Assembly (NCBI RefSeq): GCF_026341035.1
Contig: NZ_JAPEOQ010000001.1
Span: 2,294,001 to 2,358,000, forward strand
Source of the DNA: Streptomyces sp. NBC_01016
GTDB taxonomy: Bacteria > Actinomycetota > Actinomycetes > Streptomycetales > Streptomycetaceae
Length of the DNA: 64,000 bases
Reading direction: 5' to 3'
In this document: in pieces, positions 19,738 through 28,648 of the stretch
How the letters are laid out: every line of letters starts with the position of its first letter
Position numbering within the stretch: the first letter of the stretch is position 1
Notes under the pieces: generated by a model
Seen by the model: the letters and a program-made list of their open reading frames with translations, nothing else
Databases searched by the model: none
Told to the model about the DNA's origin: nothing
Program-made: the position numbers and the translations under genes

Positions 19738-20577
19738 ATGTGCGGACGTTATGCATCGAGTCGCAGGCCCGAGGATCTCGCAGGAATCTTTGAGATCGAG
19801 AAGTGGGAGCCGGAGGAGGCCTATGAGGCCGATTTCAATGTGGCTCCCACCAAGGAGGTCTACGCGGTTCTCGACCGCCCGGTGAAGGACGCCGAGGCCG
19901 CCTCTCACAGTTCCTCCGCCACGGGTCGTCCGGTTCGCCAGCTGCGCAAGCTCAAGTGGGGGCTCGTGCCGTCCTGGTCCAAGACGCCGGAGGGCGGCGC
20001 CCGCATGATCAACGCGCGGGCCGAGACCGTGCACGAGAAGCCCTCGTTCCGCCGGGCCTTCACCACGCGGCGCTGCATCCTGCCCGCGGACGGCTATTAC
20101 GAGTGGGTGACCGCGCCGGCCGAGCGCGACCTGGAGGTCGAGGGCAAGAAGAAGCGGCCGCGCAAGCAGCCGTACTTCGTGACGCCCGCGGACGGCTCGG
20201 TCTTCGCGATGGCCGGGCTCTACGAGTTCTGGCACGACCGCACGCTCCCGGACGAGCACCCGCTGGCCTGGTGGGTGACGTGCTCCGTGATCACCACGGA
20301 GGCGGAGACCGCGCCGCTCGGCGTCGCGCCGAAGGAGGGGCCGGGGTCCCTCGCCGATATCCACCCCCGGATGCCGCTGATGCTGACACCGGACCGGTGG
20401 GACGACTGGCTGGACCCGGCCCGTACGGACGTCGATGACCTTCGGTCGCTCCTCGCCCCTCCTCCGGAGGGGCTGATGCGGGCATATCCCGTGTCCACGG
20501 CGGTGAGCAATGTGCGCAACAACGGCGCGGAGCTTGTGCGGGAGCTGGAGGGGCCGGAGGAGGGCACGCTCTTCTGA
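19738..20577 (+). CDS. SRAP domain protein (YedK/HMCES type), abasic-site DNA crosslinker
   Basis: 279 aa. Begins MCGRYASS, so Cys2 becomes the N-terminal nucleophile after Met removal; other conserved elements are FNVAPT, KWGLVPSW, INARAET, RCILPADGYYEW and ADIHPRMPL with the conserved His. SRAP proteins form a covalent link with abasic sites in single-stranded DNA and protect them. The ATG is fixed by the Cys2 requirement, although the frame is open upstream. It is divergent from the M50-like gene with a 60-bp gap. Confidence 0.92.
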   Translation: MCGRYASSRRPEDLAGIFEIEKWEPEEAYEADFNVAPTKEVYAVLDRPVKDAEAASHSSSATGRPVRQLRKLKWGLVPSWSKTPEGGARMINARAETVHEKPSFRRAFTTRRCILPADGYYEWVTAPAERDLEVEGKKKRPRKQPYFVTPADGSVFAMAGLYEFWHDRTLPDEHPLAWWVTCSVITTEAETAPLGVAPKEGPGSLADIHPRMPLMLTPDRWDDWLDPARTDVDDLRSLLAPPPEGLMRAYPVSTAVSNVRNNGAELVRELEGPEEGTLF

Positions 20578-20659
20578 CGCGGTCGGCCGTGATGGACGAC
20601 TCGGGGCTCTGCCCCGGACCCCGCGGGCTCTCGTCCCAGAGCGGGGCTTAAATGGCCAC

Positions 20660-21295
20660 GTGACACGTAGCGAAATCATCCCCACCGAAACCGGCGACGC
20701 CCGTATCACCTGGCACTCCGCCAAGACCCCGAAGCTGGTGCTGGCCGTCAGTCATGGCGCCGGTGGCGGTATCGAGGCACGCGACCTCGTGGCCCTCGCC
20801 GCGGCCCTCCCCGCCCACGGAGTGAGCGTCGCTCTCGTGGAGCAGCCCTGGCGCGTCGCGGGGAAGAAGCTCGCGCCCGCCCCGAAGACGCTCGACAAGG
20901 GGTGGCGGGGCATCTGGCCCGCATTGGAGAAGCCCGGACTCCCGGTGATCGCCGGAGGCAGGAGCGCCGGCGCCCGCGTCGCCTGCCGTACCGCGGGGGA
21001 ACTCGGCGCCGCCGCCGTGCTCGCGCTCAGCTTTCCGCTGCACCCGCCGGGCAAGCCGGAGAAGTCCCGTGCCGAGGAACTCCTCGGCGCGGGCGTGCCC
21101 ACCCTCGTCGTACAGGGCGGCAACGACCCCTTCGGCAAGCCCGCCGAATTCCCGGAGTCCGGCGCGTACGAACTCACCGAAGTCCCCTACGGGGACCATG
21201 GCTTCGCCGTCCCGAAGCGCGCGGACATCACCCAGGACGAGGCCCTCTCCGTGATCACCGACGCGGTCACGAAGTGGACCGGATCACTCGTCTAG
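20660..21295 (+). CDS. Alpha/beta-hydrolase family protein (KANL3/Tex30-like)
   Basis: 211 aa. The nucleophile elbow is IAGGRSAGARVACR (G-R-S-A-G), the oxyanion HG motif is AVSHGAGGG, an acid lies in VVQGGNDPFGKP and the His in VPYGDHGFAVPK, so the catalytic triad is complete. Substrate unknown; likely a cytosolic esterase or hydrolase of the dienelactone-hydrolase-like group. The GTG at 20660 lacks an RBS but follows TTAAAT at six bases. It ends just before the sigR promoter, so it is the last gene upstream of the redox-stress locus. Confidence 0.82.
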   Translation: MTRSEIIPTETGDARITWHSAKTPKLVLAVSHGAGGGIEARDLVALAAALPAHGVSVALVEQPWRVAGKKLAPAPKTLDKGWRGIWPALEKPGLPVIAGGRSAGARVACRTAGELGAAAVLALSFPLHPPGKPEKSRAEELLGAGVPTLVVQGGNDPFGKPAEFPESGAYELTEVPYGDHGFAVPKRADITQDEALSVITDAVTKWTGSLV

Positions 21296-21300
21296 CAGCC

Positions 21301-21328
21301 GGGAATGTTGAGGCCGGGACGACTGTTG
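21301..21328 (+). promoter_or_regulatory. SigR-dependent promoter of sigR (autoregulatory, p2 type)
   Basis: GGGAAT at 21301-21306 and GTTG at 21325-21328 are separated by exactly 18 nt, matching the published SigR consensus GGAAT-N18-GTT. It begins six bases after the upstream stop codon and about 47 bp before the ATG of the long SigR form, as expected for the autoregulated promoter. Confidence 0.88.
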
Positions 21329-21374
21329 TGCGGACTGTCGGTGCACAGAGTTCGTACGAGAGGAAGTCCGCCGC

Positions 21375-22223
21375 ATGGGTTCAGTCGCTTGCCCCAGCCG
21401 TGCCACCGCTCCTGACCTGGAGTGGAGCGTGCTGAGCGCGGCCAAGACCGCTCCTGTTCGGGCGGCGGGCGGACCGGATCGTCGTCTATCCTCCGATTCG
21501 AGCGGGGTCTCCTTTGGCTCCGTGACATCGCTTGAGGAGGTGGGTCCGGTCACAGGGACCGACGCAGGGACCGAGCACGGCCACGCGGAGGAGCGCCCCG
21601 AGACTCCCGGGAACGGGGAGAGCACCGCTGAGCGCAACGCGCGCTTCGAGCGGGACGCGCTGGAATTTCTCGACCAGATGTATTCGGCGGCCCTGCGCAT
21701 GACGCGCAACCCGGCCGACGCCGAGGACCTGGTGCAGGAGACGTATGCGAAGGCGTACGCCTCGTTCCACCAGTTCCGTGAGGGCACGAACCTCAAGGCG
21801 TGGCTGTACCGGATCCTTACGAACACTTTCATCAACTCGTACCGCAAGAAGCAGCGCGAGCCCCAGCGCAGTGCCGCCGAGGAGATCGAGGACTGGCAGC
21901 TGGCCCGGGCCGAGTCGCACATGTCGACCGGTCTGCGCTCCGCCGAGTCGCAGGCGCTCGACCACCTGCCCGACTCGGACGTGAAGCGGGCGCTCCAGGC
22001 GATCCCCGAGGAATTCCGCATCGCGGTCTATCTCGCGGACGTAGAGGGCTTTGCGTACAAGGAGATCGCGGACATCATGGGAACACCCATCGGTACGGTG
22101 ATGTCCCGGCTGCACCGTGGCCGTCGCCAGCTGCGCGGCATGCTGGAGGACTACGCCCGTGATCGCGGGCTCGTCCCGGCCGGTGCCGGTCAGGCGAACG
22201 AAGCGAAAGGCTCGGGCTCATGA
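21375..22223 (+). CDS. sigR: ECF sigma factor SigR (long SigR' and short SigR forms)
   Basis: 282 aa from ATG 21375. Region 2 ([26 protein letters not shown] ... [15 protein letters not shown]) and region 4 ([39 protein letters not shown]) are typical of the thiol-stress ECF group (SigR/SigH). A GTG at 21540 ([10 protein letters not shown]), inside GAGGAGGTG, starts the short stable SigR; the ATG at 21375 is exactly 55 codons upstream, the extension reported for the unstable SigR' isoform of S. coelicolor. SigR drives thioredoxin, mycothiol and proteolysis genes. Its promoter is SigR-dependent and rsrA follows with an ATGA overlap, making a feedback loop. Confidence 0.95.
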   Translation: MGSVACPSRATAPDLEWSVLSAAKTAPVRAAGGPDRRLSSDSSGVSFGSVTSLEEVGPVTGTDAGTEHGHAEERPETPGNGESTAERNARFERDALEFLDQMYSAALRMTRNPADAEDLVQETYAKAYASFHQFREGTNLKAWLYRILTNTFINSYRKKQREPQRSAAEEIEDWQLARAESHMSTGLRSAESQALDHLPDSDVKRALQAIPEEFRIAVYLADVEGFAYKEIADIMGTPIGTVMSRLHRGRRQLRGMLEDYARDRGLVPAGAGQANEAKGSGS

Positions 22224-22516
22224 GCTGCGGAGAGCCGCACGAGACGGACTGCAGTGAAGTCCTGGACCATCTCTACGAGTTCCTCGACCACGAGATGCCG
22301 GACAGTGACTGCACCAAGTTCGAGGTGCACTTCGAGGAGTGCTCCCCGTGCCTGGAGAAGTACGGCCTCGAGCAGGCCGTGAAGAAGCTGGTGAAGCGGT
22401 GCTGCGGTCATGACGACGTGCCCACCGATCTGCGGGCCAAGGTCATGGGGCGGATCGAAGTGATCCGCTCGGGCCAGGTCACGCCCGAAGAGGGCATGGG
22501 CAATCCGCTCGCCTGA
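22220..22516 (+). CDS. rsrA: Zinc-binding redox-sensing anti-sigma factor RsrA
   Basis: 98 aa, ZAS family. The cysteines and histidines occupy the same places as in S. coelicolor RsrA: C3, H7, C11, C31, H37, C41, C44 and the pair C61-C62. C11, H37, C41 and C44 (H-x3-C-x2-C) form the zinc/redox switch: oxidation forms a disulfide, ejects zinc and frees SigR. It overlaps sigR by four bases (ATGA), so the two are translationally coupled. Confidence 0.96.
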   Translation: MSCGEPHETDCSEVLDHLYEFLDHEMPDSDCTKFEVHFEECSPCLEKYGLEQAVKKLVKRCCGHDDVPTDLRAKVMGRIEVIRSGQVTPEEGMGNPLA

Positions 22517-22577
22517 GGCGCCTGTCGCCTGAAGTGGCTTCGTCTGAAGCGCCTGTTGCCGGAAGTGCCTGCTGAAC

Positions 22578-22615
22578 CGGGCCCCGTTCACCCGATCGTG
22601 CGAATCCGGGGCCCG
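22578..22615 (+). terminator. Terminator after sigR-rsrA
   Basis: 9-bp GC-rich stem CGGGCCCCG (22578-22586) with CGGGGCCCG (22607-22615), loop 20 nt, about 60 bp after the rsrA stop. No strong T-run. Confidence 0.6.
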
Positions 22616-22705
22616 AGGTCCGGGCAATCCCCGTGATGCGGCGCGAGCGCCTTCCCGCGCGTCCTATCCTCCCTGAACTGGACGCCTTGGGGAGGGAGTT
22701 GGGGC

Positions 22706-24037
22706 ATGCGGTCGGTTCCGCCTGTGGCCCGTGCGTATGTGCTCCTGACCGCCGGCGTCGCCGTGGTCTGCGCCGCCCCCGCGTTCTCCGCCACCACGTC
22801 GTGGCCCGGCGTCGCGCTGCTCGCGTTCCTCTACGCAGGATGTGAGCAGCTCGGCCGCTGCCGGCTCGTCGGGCGGCGCGCCCCCAAGGGGATGGGCACC
22901 TTCTTTCCCGTCCTGCTCGCCGGGGCGTTTCTGCTGCCGCCGGCCGCCGCCGCGCTCGTCGCCCTGCCCGGCGCCCTGCTCACCACTGTCGAGCGGCGGC
23001 CCGCGTGGCTGCGCAAGGTGTGGCGCGCGGCCCAACTCGCCCTCGCCTCCTGGGCCGCGGCCCGGGTCTTCGGCGCGCTCGGCGGGCCCGAAGCGGTCGC
23101 CGACCCCCGGTTCCCGTACGCGCTCGTACCCGGTGGCGCCGCGGTCCTCGCGTTCTGCGCCACACTCACCGTGCTCGACGGGGGCGTGCTCGCCTCCGCG
23201 GAGCGGGTCCCGGTGCGCAGCGCCTGGCGGGGGCTCTTCCTGCGGATGCTCGCGCCGGTGGCCGCACACGGGCTCGCGGGCCTGGTGATGGCGACGATGT
23301 GGACGAGTTCGTACGGTCCGCTCGCCGCGCTGCTCGTGCTCCTGCCGATGTACATCTCCTGCTGGGTGTTCGCCCAGTACCAGCGGGAGTGGTCGGCCCA
23401 CCAGGCCACGATCCGGGCGCTCGTGCAGGCCGTCGACATCAAGGACGGCTATACGCGCGGGCACAGTGAGCGGGTCGGGCAGGCGTCGATGATGATCGCG
23501 CGCGAGCTCGGGATGGCGGGGGAGCGGGTGGAGGCGCTGCGGTTCGCCGGGATCCTGCACGACGTGGGGAAACTCGGCGTGCCCACACGGTTGTTGCGCA
23601 AGGACGGGCCGCTGACACCCGAGGAGCGCGAGGTCATTCAGCTGCATCCCGAGTACGGGCACGAGATGGTGCGGGGGATCGCGTTCCTGGGCGAGGCGCG
23701 GGCGGCGATTCTGCATCACCATGAGCGGCTCGACGGGAGCGGGTATCCGTACGGGCTCGCGGGGGCGCAGATTCCGGAGTTCGCGCGGGTGGTGGCGGTG
23801 GCGGACGCGTTCGACGCGATGACTTCCACGCGTACGTATTCGCGGGCGCGGCCCGTTCCGGTGGCGTTGACGGAGCTGGAGCGGTGCGCCGGTTCGCAGT
23901 TCGATCCGGTGATGGTGGGGGCGCTGGTGCGGGTCCTTGAGCGGGACGGGTGGCATCCCGTGGTCACGGCGGACGAGGCGGTGGTGCCACCGCCCCGCCC
24001 GGAAAGCGTCGCCGTCCCGCCGGCGGCGTCCCGGTGA
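22706..24037 (+). CDS. Membrane HD-GYP domain protein (intact active-site motifs)
   Basis: 443 aa. About seven hydrophobic segments in residues 1-225 (an MASE-like sensor), then a full HD-GYP domain: GHSERVGQ, FAGILHDVGKLGVP, HPEYGHEMV, HHHERLDGSGYPYGL and VADAFDAMTS. All metal ligands and the GYP motif are present, so c-di-GMP phosphodiesterase activity is expected, although relatives in streptomycetes are little studied. The start is ATG 22706 (GGGAGG upstream). The next gene overlaps its stop by four bases and encodes a similar but degenerate protein. Confidence 0.88.
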   Translation: MRSVPPVARAYVLLTAGVAVVCAAPAFSATTSWPGVALLAFLYAGCEQLGRCRLVGRRAPKGMGTFFPVLLAGAFLLPPAAAALVALPGALLTTVERRPAWLRKVWRAAQLALASWAAARVFGALGGPEAVADPRFPYALVPGGAAVLAFCATLTVLDGGVLASAERVPVRSAWRGLFLRMLAPVAAHGLAGLVMATMWTSSYGPLAALLVLLPMYISCWVFAQYQREWSAHQATIRALVQAVDIKDGYTRGHSERVGQASMMIARELGMAGERVEALRFAGILHDVGKLGVPTRLLRKDGPLTPEEREVIQLHPEYGHEMVRGIAFLGEARAAILHHHERLDGSGYPYGLAGAQIPEFARVVAVADAFDAMTSTRTYSRARPVPVALTELERCAGSQFDPVMVGALVRVLERDGWHPVVTADEAVVPPPRPESVAVPPAASR

Positions 24038-25341
24038 CGGGGGCCGAGCCGGAGCGTGGCGCGGGGGCCCCGGATCCGTTGCGCGGCACGGCGGGGAGAC
24101 GGTTGTCCGGCTTGCTGGTGGTGGTGTTCGGGGTTGCTGTGGTGGTTGCCGCCGTGGCTGTGGGGGACACCGTTTGGCACGGCGTTGTCGAGCGGGGGAA
24201 CGCGCTGGCGTTCGGGGTGCTCGTCGCCGTGGGGGAGGTGGCGCGGTGGGGTGGCGCAGAGGACCGGGAGGCCGCGCCGCTCGGGGCCGCGGGGGCGCTC
24301 GCGTACGCGCTGCTCGGGGAGGTCGCGGGGCGGCCCACGCACCACGGCGCACTACAGGTCGTCGCAATCGTCGTCGCGGGCACGCTCGTCGGCTGCATAC
24401 CGCATGTGGCGCGCGGAAAGGGTGCCTCGCTCGACCATGTGACGCGGCGCGTGCTCACCGTCGCGTTCGCCGCCGTCTGCTTCCAACCGCTGTACAACCA
24501 GGGCGTGTTGGCGGAGTGGTTCGGGGACGGGGCGTACTACGCGCTGTTGATCGTCGGACTGCTGGTGCTGACCGCGTTGTGCGATGCCGTGCTCGCCGCC
24601 GTCATGGCGCACGCCAGGACGCGCTGGCCGTTCGGCCCGCTGCTGCGCGACGAGCTGCGGGCGATGCTCGGGATCGGGTCGGCCGTGTGCGCGACGGGCG
24701 CCGTCATGGCGCTCGCCGTCGCCGTCGCCGGGCTGTGGGCGCTGCCCCTGATCAGCCTGCCGCTGCTGCTCACCCAGTTGGCGTTCCGGCGGTACGCCGT
24801 GGTCAAGGCCACGTACCGGCAGACCATCACCTCACTGGCCCGCGCCACCGAGATCGCCGGCTACACCCCGCACGGGCACGCCCGCCGGGTGGCCGCGCTC
24901 AGCCGGGCCGTCGGCCGCGACCTGGGCCTCTCCCAGCCGGACCTGTCGGTGCTCGAGTACGCGGCGCTGATGCACGACATCGGGCAGCTCTCGCTCGTCG
25001 ACCCGGTGGCCGAGGGCGCCACCGCCGCGCTGCCGCCCGCCCAGCAGCGGCGGATCGCCCTGCTCGGCGGCGCCGTCGTCCGTCAGACCGGGGTGGACAC
25101 CCAGGTGGCGGTGGTGGTCGAGCGGCAGGCGGACCCGTACCGCGAGCAGCCGCTCATCGCCCGGATTGTGCGGACAGCGAACGCGTACGACGAGATGGCC
25201 AGGGAACAGGGACCTCAGGGGCCGCTCAGGGCCCTGGAAAGCCTGCGTCTGGCCACGGGGCGCGACTACCAGCCAGAGGTCGTGGAGGCGCTGGCCAGGG
25301 TGGTTGGAACGCCCGGTCTGAGCCTAGGGTCGGTTGGGTAA
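24034..25341 (+). CDS. Membrane HD-domain protein with degenerate HD-GYP site
   Basis: 435 aa from GTG 24034, which overlaps the preceding stop (GTGA), so it is translationally coupled. Several hydrophobic helices (residues 15-240) precede an HD domain that keeps ARATEIAGYTPHGHARRVAAL and ALMHDIGQLSLVDP, but the HHExxDGxGYP block is replaced by VVVERQADPYREQPLIARIV and the usual HPxxG is missing. It is therefore probably catalytically weak or a regulatory partner of the intact protein next door. The frame stays open upstream to 23950, but that part lies antisense-free inside the previous gene and has poor codon use. Confidence 0.82.
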   Translation: MTGAEPERGAGAPDPLRGTAGRRLSGLLVVVFGVAVVVAAVAVGDTVWHGVVERGNALAFGVLVAVGEVARWGGAEDREAAPLGAAGALAYALLGEVAGRPTHHGALQVVAIVVAGTLVGCIPHVARGKGASLDHVTRRVLTVAFAAVCFQPLYNQGVLAEWFGDGAYYALLIVGLLVLTALCDAVLAAVMAHARTRWPFGPLLRDELRAMLGIGSAVCATGAVMALAVAVAGLWALPLISLPLLLTQLAFRRYAVVKATYRQTITSLARATEIAGYTPHGHARRVAALSRAVGRDLGLSQPDLSVLEYAALMHDIGQLSLVDPVAEGATAALPPAQQRRIALLGGAVVRQTGVDTQVAVVVERQADPYREQPLIARIVRTANAYDEMAREQGPQGPLRALESLRLATGRDYQPEVVEALARVVGTPGLSLGSVG

Positions 25342-25455
25342 CCCATGGGTAATGAGCGGTCGTCCGACCGTACGTGGTTGGATGCAAAGCAAGGTAGAAC
25401 ACGCAGAAACTCAGAGACCGGAGGCCCAGGCCTCGAGCATCGGCAGGCGGGAATC

Positions 25456-26436
25456 GTGAGGATCTTCGGCAAGGGACGGCACCGGCCCTCCGCCTCCTGG
25501 CGGCAGGCCACGGATCGCGCGTTCACGCTGATCGGCGACGGCCGGTACGAGGACGCGGGAGCGCTGCTCACGCGGGCCGCCGACCTGGAGCCCTGGCTGT
25601 CGGAGTCCTGGTTCAACCTCGCGCTGCTGCACAAGTTCCGGCACGACTGGGAGCAGGCCCGCACCACCGGCCTGCGGGCCGTCGCCCTGCTCGAGAAGGA
25701 GGGCGGGGCACCGGACTGGTGGAACGTGGGCATCGCAGCCACCGCCCTGCAGGACTGGCCGCTCGCGCGCAGGGCCTGGCAGGCGTACGGGCTGAAGGTG
25801 CCGGGCGGCGCCGCCGCTGCCGGGGAGCCGACCGGGATGGACCTCGGGAGCGCCGCGGTGCGGCTGTCGCCGGAGGGCGAGGCGGAGGTGGTGTGGGGGC
25901 GCAGGCTCGACCCCGCGCGCATCGAGCTGCTCTCCATCCCGCTGCCGTCGTCCGGGCGGCGCTGGGGCGAGGTCGTGCTGCACGACGGCGTCCCGCACGG
26001 GGAGCGGACCACGGCGGCCGGGCACTCGTACCCGGTCTTCGACGAGATCGAGCTGTGGGCGCCCTCGCCGGTTCCCACCTGGGTGGTGCTGCTCGAGGCC
26101 GCCACCGAGGACGACCGGGACGCGCTGGAGCGGCTGGCCGCCGACGCGGGCTTCGCCGCGGAGGACTGGTCGTCGTCCGTGCGGCTGCTGTGCCGGACGT
26201 GTTCGGAGTCGCGGATGCCGTCCGACGAGGGGGACGGTACGCATCTCGATCCGCACGACCACAGTGAGCCGGGGCATCCCGGGCCCCTTGGGCATCGGAC
26301 CGATGGGCAGCTGTGGGTGCCGGAGCGGGAGTGCGGTGTGGCTGCGCCGGCTTCGCTGGTGCGGGGGTTGCTCGACGGGTGGGTGGCGGATTCGCCGGAC
26401 TCGCGTGACTGGCGGGATCTCGAAGAGGTCTGTTAG
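25456..26436 (+). CDS. Tetratricopeptide-repeat-containing conserved protein
   Basis: 326 aa, soluble. An N-terminal TPR-like part (ATDRAFTLIGDGRYEDAGALL, LSESWFNLALLHKFRHDWEQA, WWNVGIAATALQDWPLARRAW) is followed by an unassigned C-terminal half that contains a cysteine pair (LLCRTCSESRM) and a His-rich stretch (HLDPHDHSEPGHPGPLGH). An ATG at 25345 would add 37 codons, but these use codons rare in this genome (AGA, AGA, ACA, TCA, CAA), so I prefer GTG 25456, preceded by AGGCGGGA. No function can be assigned. Confidence 0.7.
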   Translation: MRIFGKGRHRPSASWRQATDRAFTLIGDGRYEDAGALLTRAADLEPWLSESWFNLALLHKFRHDWEQARTTGLRAVALLEKEGGAPDWWNVGIAATALQDWPLARRAWQAYGLKVPGGAAAAGEPTGMDLGSAAVRLSPEGEAEVVWGRRLDPARIELLSIPLPSSGRRWGEVVLHDGVPHGERTTAAGHSYPVFDEIELWAPSPVPTWVVLLEAATEDDRDALERLAADAGFAAEDWSSSVRLLCRTCSESRMPSDEGDGTHLDPHDHSEPGHPGPLGHRTDGQLWVPERECGVAAPASLVRGLLDGWVADSPDSRDWRDLEEVC

Positions 26437-26498
26437 GTGCGGGGCGGGTTTGGTTGGTCGCCCCCTCTGCCCCTGAAAGTACCCTGTAAGGGTTCCAC

Positions 26499-26526
26499 CT
26501 CGTTGTTTCCCTCTCGTTGTTTCCCT
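26499..26526. repeat. Tandem 14-bp direct repeat upstream of def
   Basis: CTCGTTGTTTCCCT occurs twice in a row just before the AGGAAGG ribosome binding site of the deformylase gene. Unusually T-rich for this DNA; it may shape the 5' leader. Confidence 0.8.
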
Positions 26527-26545
26527 AGGAAGGCGTTCGTCCGTC

Positions 26546-27196
26546 ATGGCTCAGCAGGACACCGATCAGCAGCACGGCGGCGTGCTTCCCGTGGACGACG
26601 AGGGTTTCGTCGTCGACACCGAGGACTGTGAGGCCCGGGAGGCGGCGTACCGGGAGCGCGGCACGTCGCGGCCGATCACCGTCGTCGGGAACCCGGTGCT
26701 GCACAAGGAGTGCAAGGACGTCACCGAGTTCGACGACGAGCTGGCGAAGCTCGTCGACGACATGTTCGCGAGCCAGCACACCGCCGAGGGCGTGGGCCTC
26801 GCCGCCAACCAGATCGGTGTGGACCTGAAGGTCTTCGTGTACGACTGCCCGGACGACGACGGCATGCGGCACACCGGCGTCGTCTGCAACCCGGTCCTGC
26901 GCGAGCTGCCGACCGACCAGCGTCGCCTCGACGACTCCAACGAGGGCTGCCTGTCCGTGCCGACCGCGTACGCCGAACTCGCCCGCCCCGACTACGCGGT
27001 GGTCGACGGCCGGGACGAGAAGGGCAACCCGATCACCGTGCGCGGCACCGGCTACTTCGCGCGCTGCCTGCAGCACGAGACCGACCACCTGTACGGGTAC
27101 CTGTACATCGACCGTCTCTCGAAGCGTGAGCGCAAGGACGCGTTGAAGCAGATGGAGGAGGGGACGCCGCGTTACCCGGTGGTCCCCAACAGCTGA
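26546..27196 (+). CDS. def: Peptide deformylase
   Basis: 216 aa. Removes the formyl group from nascent N-terminal formyl-methionine. The three family motifs are intact: motif 1 [12 protein letters not shown] (GxGxAAxQ), motif 2 EGCLSVP with the metal Cys, and motif 3 QHETDHLYG (HExxH variant with both His ligands). An N-terminal extension of about 40 residues precedes the core, typical of actinobacterial paralogues. AGGAAGG lies 12 nt before ATG 26546, a little far. It lies between the HD/TPR genes and the terpene locus, followed by a hairpin. Confidence 0.95.
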   Translation: MAQQDTDQQHGGVLPVDDEGFVVDTEDCEAREAAYRERGTSRPITVVGNPVLHKECKDVTEFDDELAKLVDDMFASQHTAEGVGLAANQIGVDLKVFVYDCPDDDGMRHTGVVCNPVLRELPTDQRRLDDSNEGCLSVPTAYAELARPDYAVVDGRDEKGNPITVRGTGYFARCLQHETDHLYGYLYIDRLSKRERKDALKQMEEGTPRYPVVPNS

Positions 27197-27235
27197 GCAA
27201 CTACCTTTCCCTCATGGGGGAGTTGAGGCGTCAGA

Positions 27236-27273
27236 CGGCGTCCGGTGCGGAAGTGACCTCCGTCCGGGCGCCG
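27236..27273 (+). terminator. Probable def terminator
   Basis: CGGCGTCCGG (27236-27245) pairs with CCGGGCGCCG (27264-27273) with one T-G wobble, and GGA/TCC pair inside the loop. The remaining 217 bp to eizS are non-coding and should hold its promoter; I could not assign -10/-35 boxes with confidence. Confidence 0.55.
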
Positions 27274-27490
27274 TTCGCATGTGCGGGCAGGGGTACCCGG
27301 CCCGGACGCGTATCGCCCGAATCCGGTCATGGCAGGTGAAGAATCAGGAAGTGTGGGGTAGTGAGGGGAGCAAATCCGTTCCCATCGCGGTCAGTTATGG
27401 TGCTGAATAGAAAGCGCGGGGTAACACGACGGCGCGCGACCGGTACAGCGGGAGGGGCGCGCGCTGCAGGCCACAGAGAGGGGTTACTAC

Positions 27491-28648
27491 GTGCCTGCTT
27501 TCTCACATACGTCGGTTCCGGCGGCTGTGGCGCTTCCGGTGATCGAGAGTCGGTTTCCTCGCCGACTGCACCCGTATTGGCCGAAGCTCCAAGGAAGGAC
27601 CCGGTCCTGGCTCCTGGAAATGGAGCTGATGCCGCCCGACAAGGTGGCGAAATATGCCGACGGCTTGTGCTATTCGGACCTCGTCGCCGGCTACTACCTC
27701 GGCGCCCCCGATGAACTGCTCGCGACGATCAGCGACTACAGCGCGTGGTTCTTCGCCTGGGACGACCGGCACGACCGGGACGTGATCCACGGTCGCGCGG
27801 AAGCCTGGGGCCGGCTCGTCGCCCAGTTACACGCGGCGACCGAGGCGCCCGAGCTCCATCTCGACCATGCGGATCCGCTGGTCGCGGGGTTCGCCGACTG
27901 TCTCCAGCGGTTCTACGGCTCGCTGAGCCACACCTGGAACGTGCGGTTCGCCCGCCATTTCCACCCGGTGATCGACGCGTACGACGAGGAGTTCAGGAAC
28001 CGGACGACGGGCACCGTGCCCGGCGTCGACGCGTACATAGAGTTGCGCCGGCAGACCTTCGCGCACTGGATTTGGATAGACCTGCTCGAGGCGACGGCGC
28101 AGTACGAACTCCCGGCGTGGGTACGGAAAACGCCGGCGTTCATGCGCGCGGCACTTTCCGTCCAGGATTTCTCCGCCTGGTACAACGACCTGTGTTCGCT
28201 CCCCAAGGAACTCGCGGGAAACGAATTCCACAACCTCGGGATAAGCCTCATCGAGCACGAGGGGCTTTCCGTCCCCGAAGCCGCCGCGGAAGTGCGGCGC
28301 CGAGTCCTCGTATGCGTCGACGATTTCCTTGAGGCGGAAATCGAGGTCGGGAACATCGCGGACGGCGTCGCGACGCTCGGAGAAAAAGGAAAAGACCTCT
28401 CCGTGGCCATGAGGTCATGTCTGGAGAACATGCGGAACTGGTTCAGTTCCGTCTACTGGTTCCACCACGAATCGGGCCGCTATCAGGTCGACGACTGGGA
28501 GGACCGCAGCAACCCGCCGTACGTCAGCGACGAGCCGGTCGGTGCCGACGGCGTGTCCGGCGCGGGCCGCATCCCGAGGCAGGCTCCCCACCGGATCCCG
28601 GACCGGACCCCCGACCGGATCCCCGAACAGGCAGGTGAGTGCGCATGA
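27491..28648 (+). CDS. eizS: Epi-isozizaene synthase (class I sesquiterpene cyclase)
   Basis: 385 aa. Cyclises farnesyl diphosphate to (+)-epi-isozizaene, the precursor of albaflavenone. The metal motif DDRHD is at residues 91-95 and the NSE triad at N232, S236, E240 (YNDLCSLPKE); RNWFSSVYWFHHESGRYQVD near the C terminus matches the family's conserved W/RY region. The long match to S. coelicolor EizS (LHPYWPKLQ, ADGLCYSDL, AGYYLGAPDE) makes the product specific. It extends about 25 residues past the usual end with an R/P/D-rich repeat (IPRQAPHRIPDRTPDRIPEQ). GTG start; it overlaps cyp170A1 by four bases. Confidence 0.94.
   Translation: MPAFSHTSVPAAVALPVIESRFPRRLHPYWPKLQGRTRSWLLEMELMPPDKVAKYADGLCYSDLVAGYYLGAPDELLATISDYSAWFFAWDDRHDRDVIHGRAEAWGRLVAQLHAATEAPELHLDHADPLVAGFADCLQRFYGSLSHTWNVRFARHFHPVIDAYDEEFRNRTTGTVPGVDAYIELRRQTFAHWIWIDLLEATAQYELPAWVRKTPAFMRAALSVQDFSAWYNDLCSLPKELAGNEFHNLGISLIEHEGLSVPEAAAEVRRRVLVCVDDFLEAEIEVGNIADGVATLGEKGKDLSVAMRSCLENMRNWFSSVYWFHHESGRYQVDDWEDRSNPPYVSDEPVGADGVSGAGRIPRQAPHRIPDRTPDRIPEQAGECA

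Noticed and set aside
25345..25455. 37-codon N-terminal extension of the TPR protein
   Set aside because: Codons rare in this genome (AGA, TCA, CAA, ACA) and a better start at GTG 25456.
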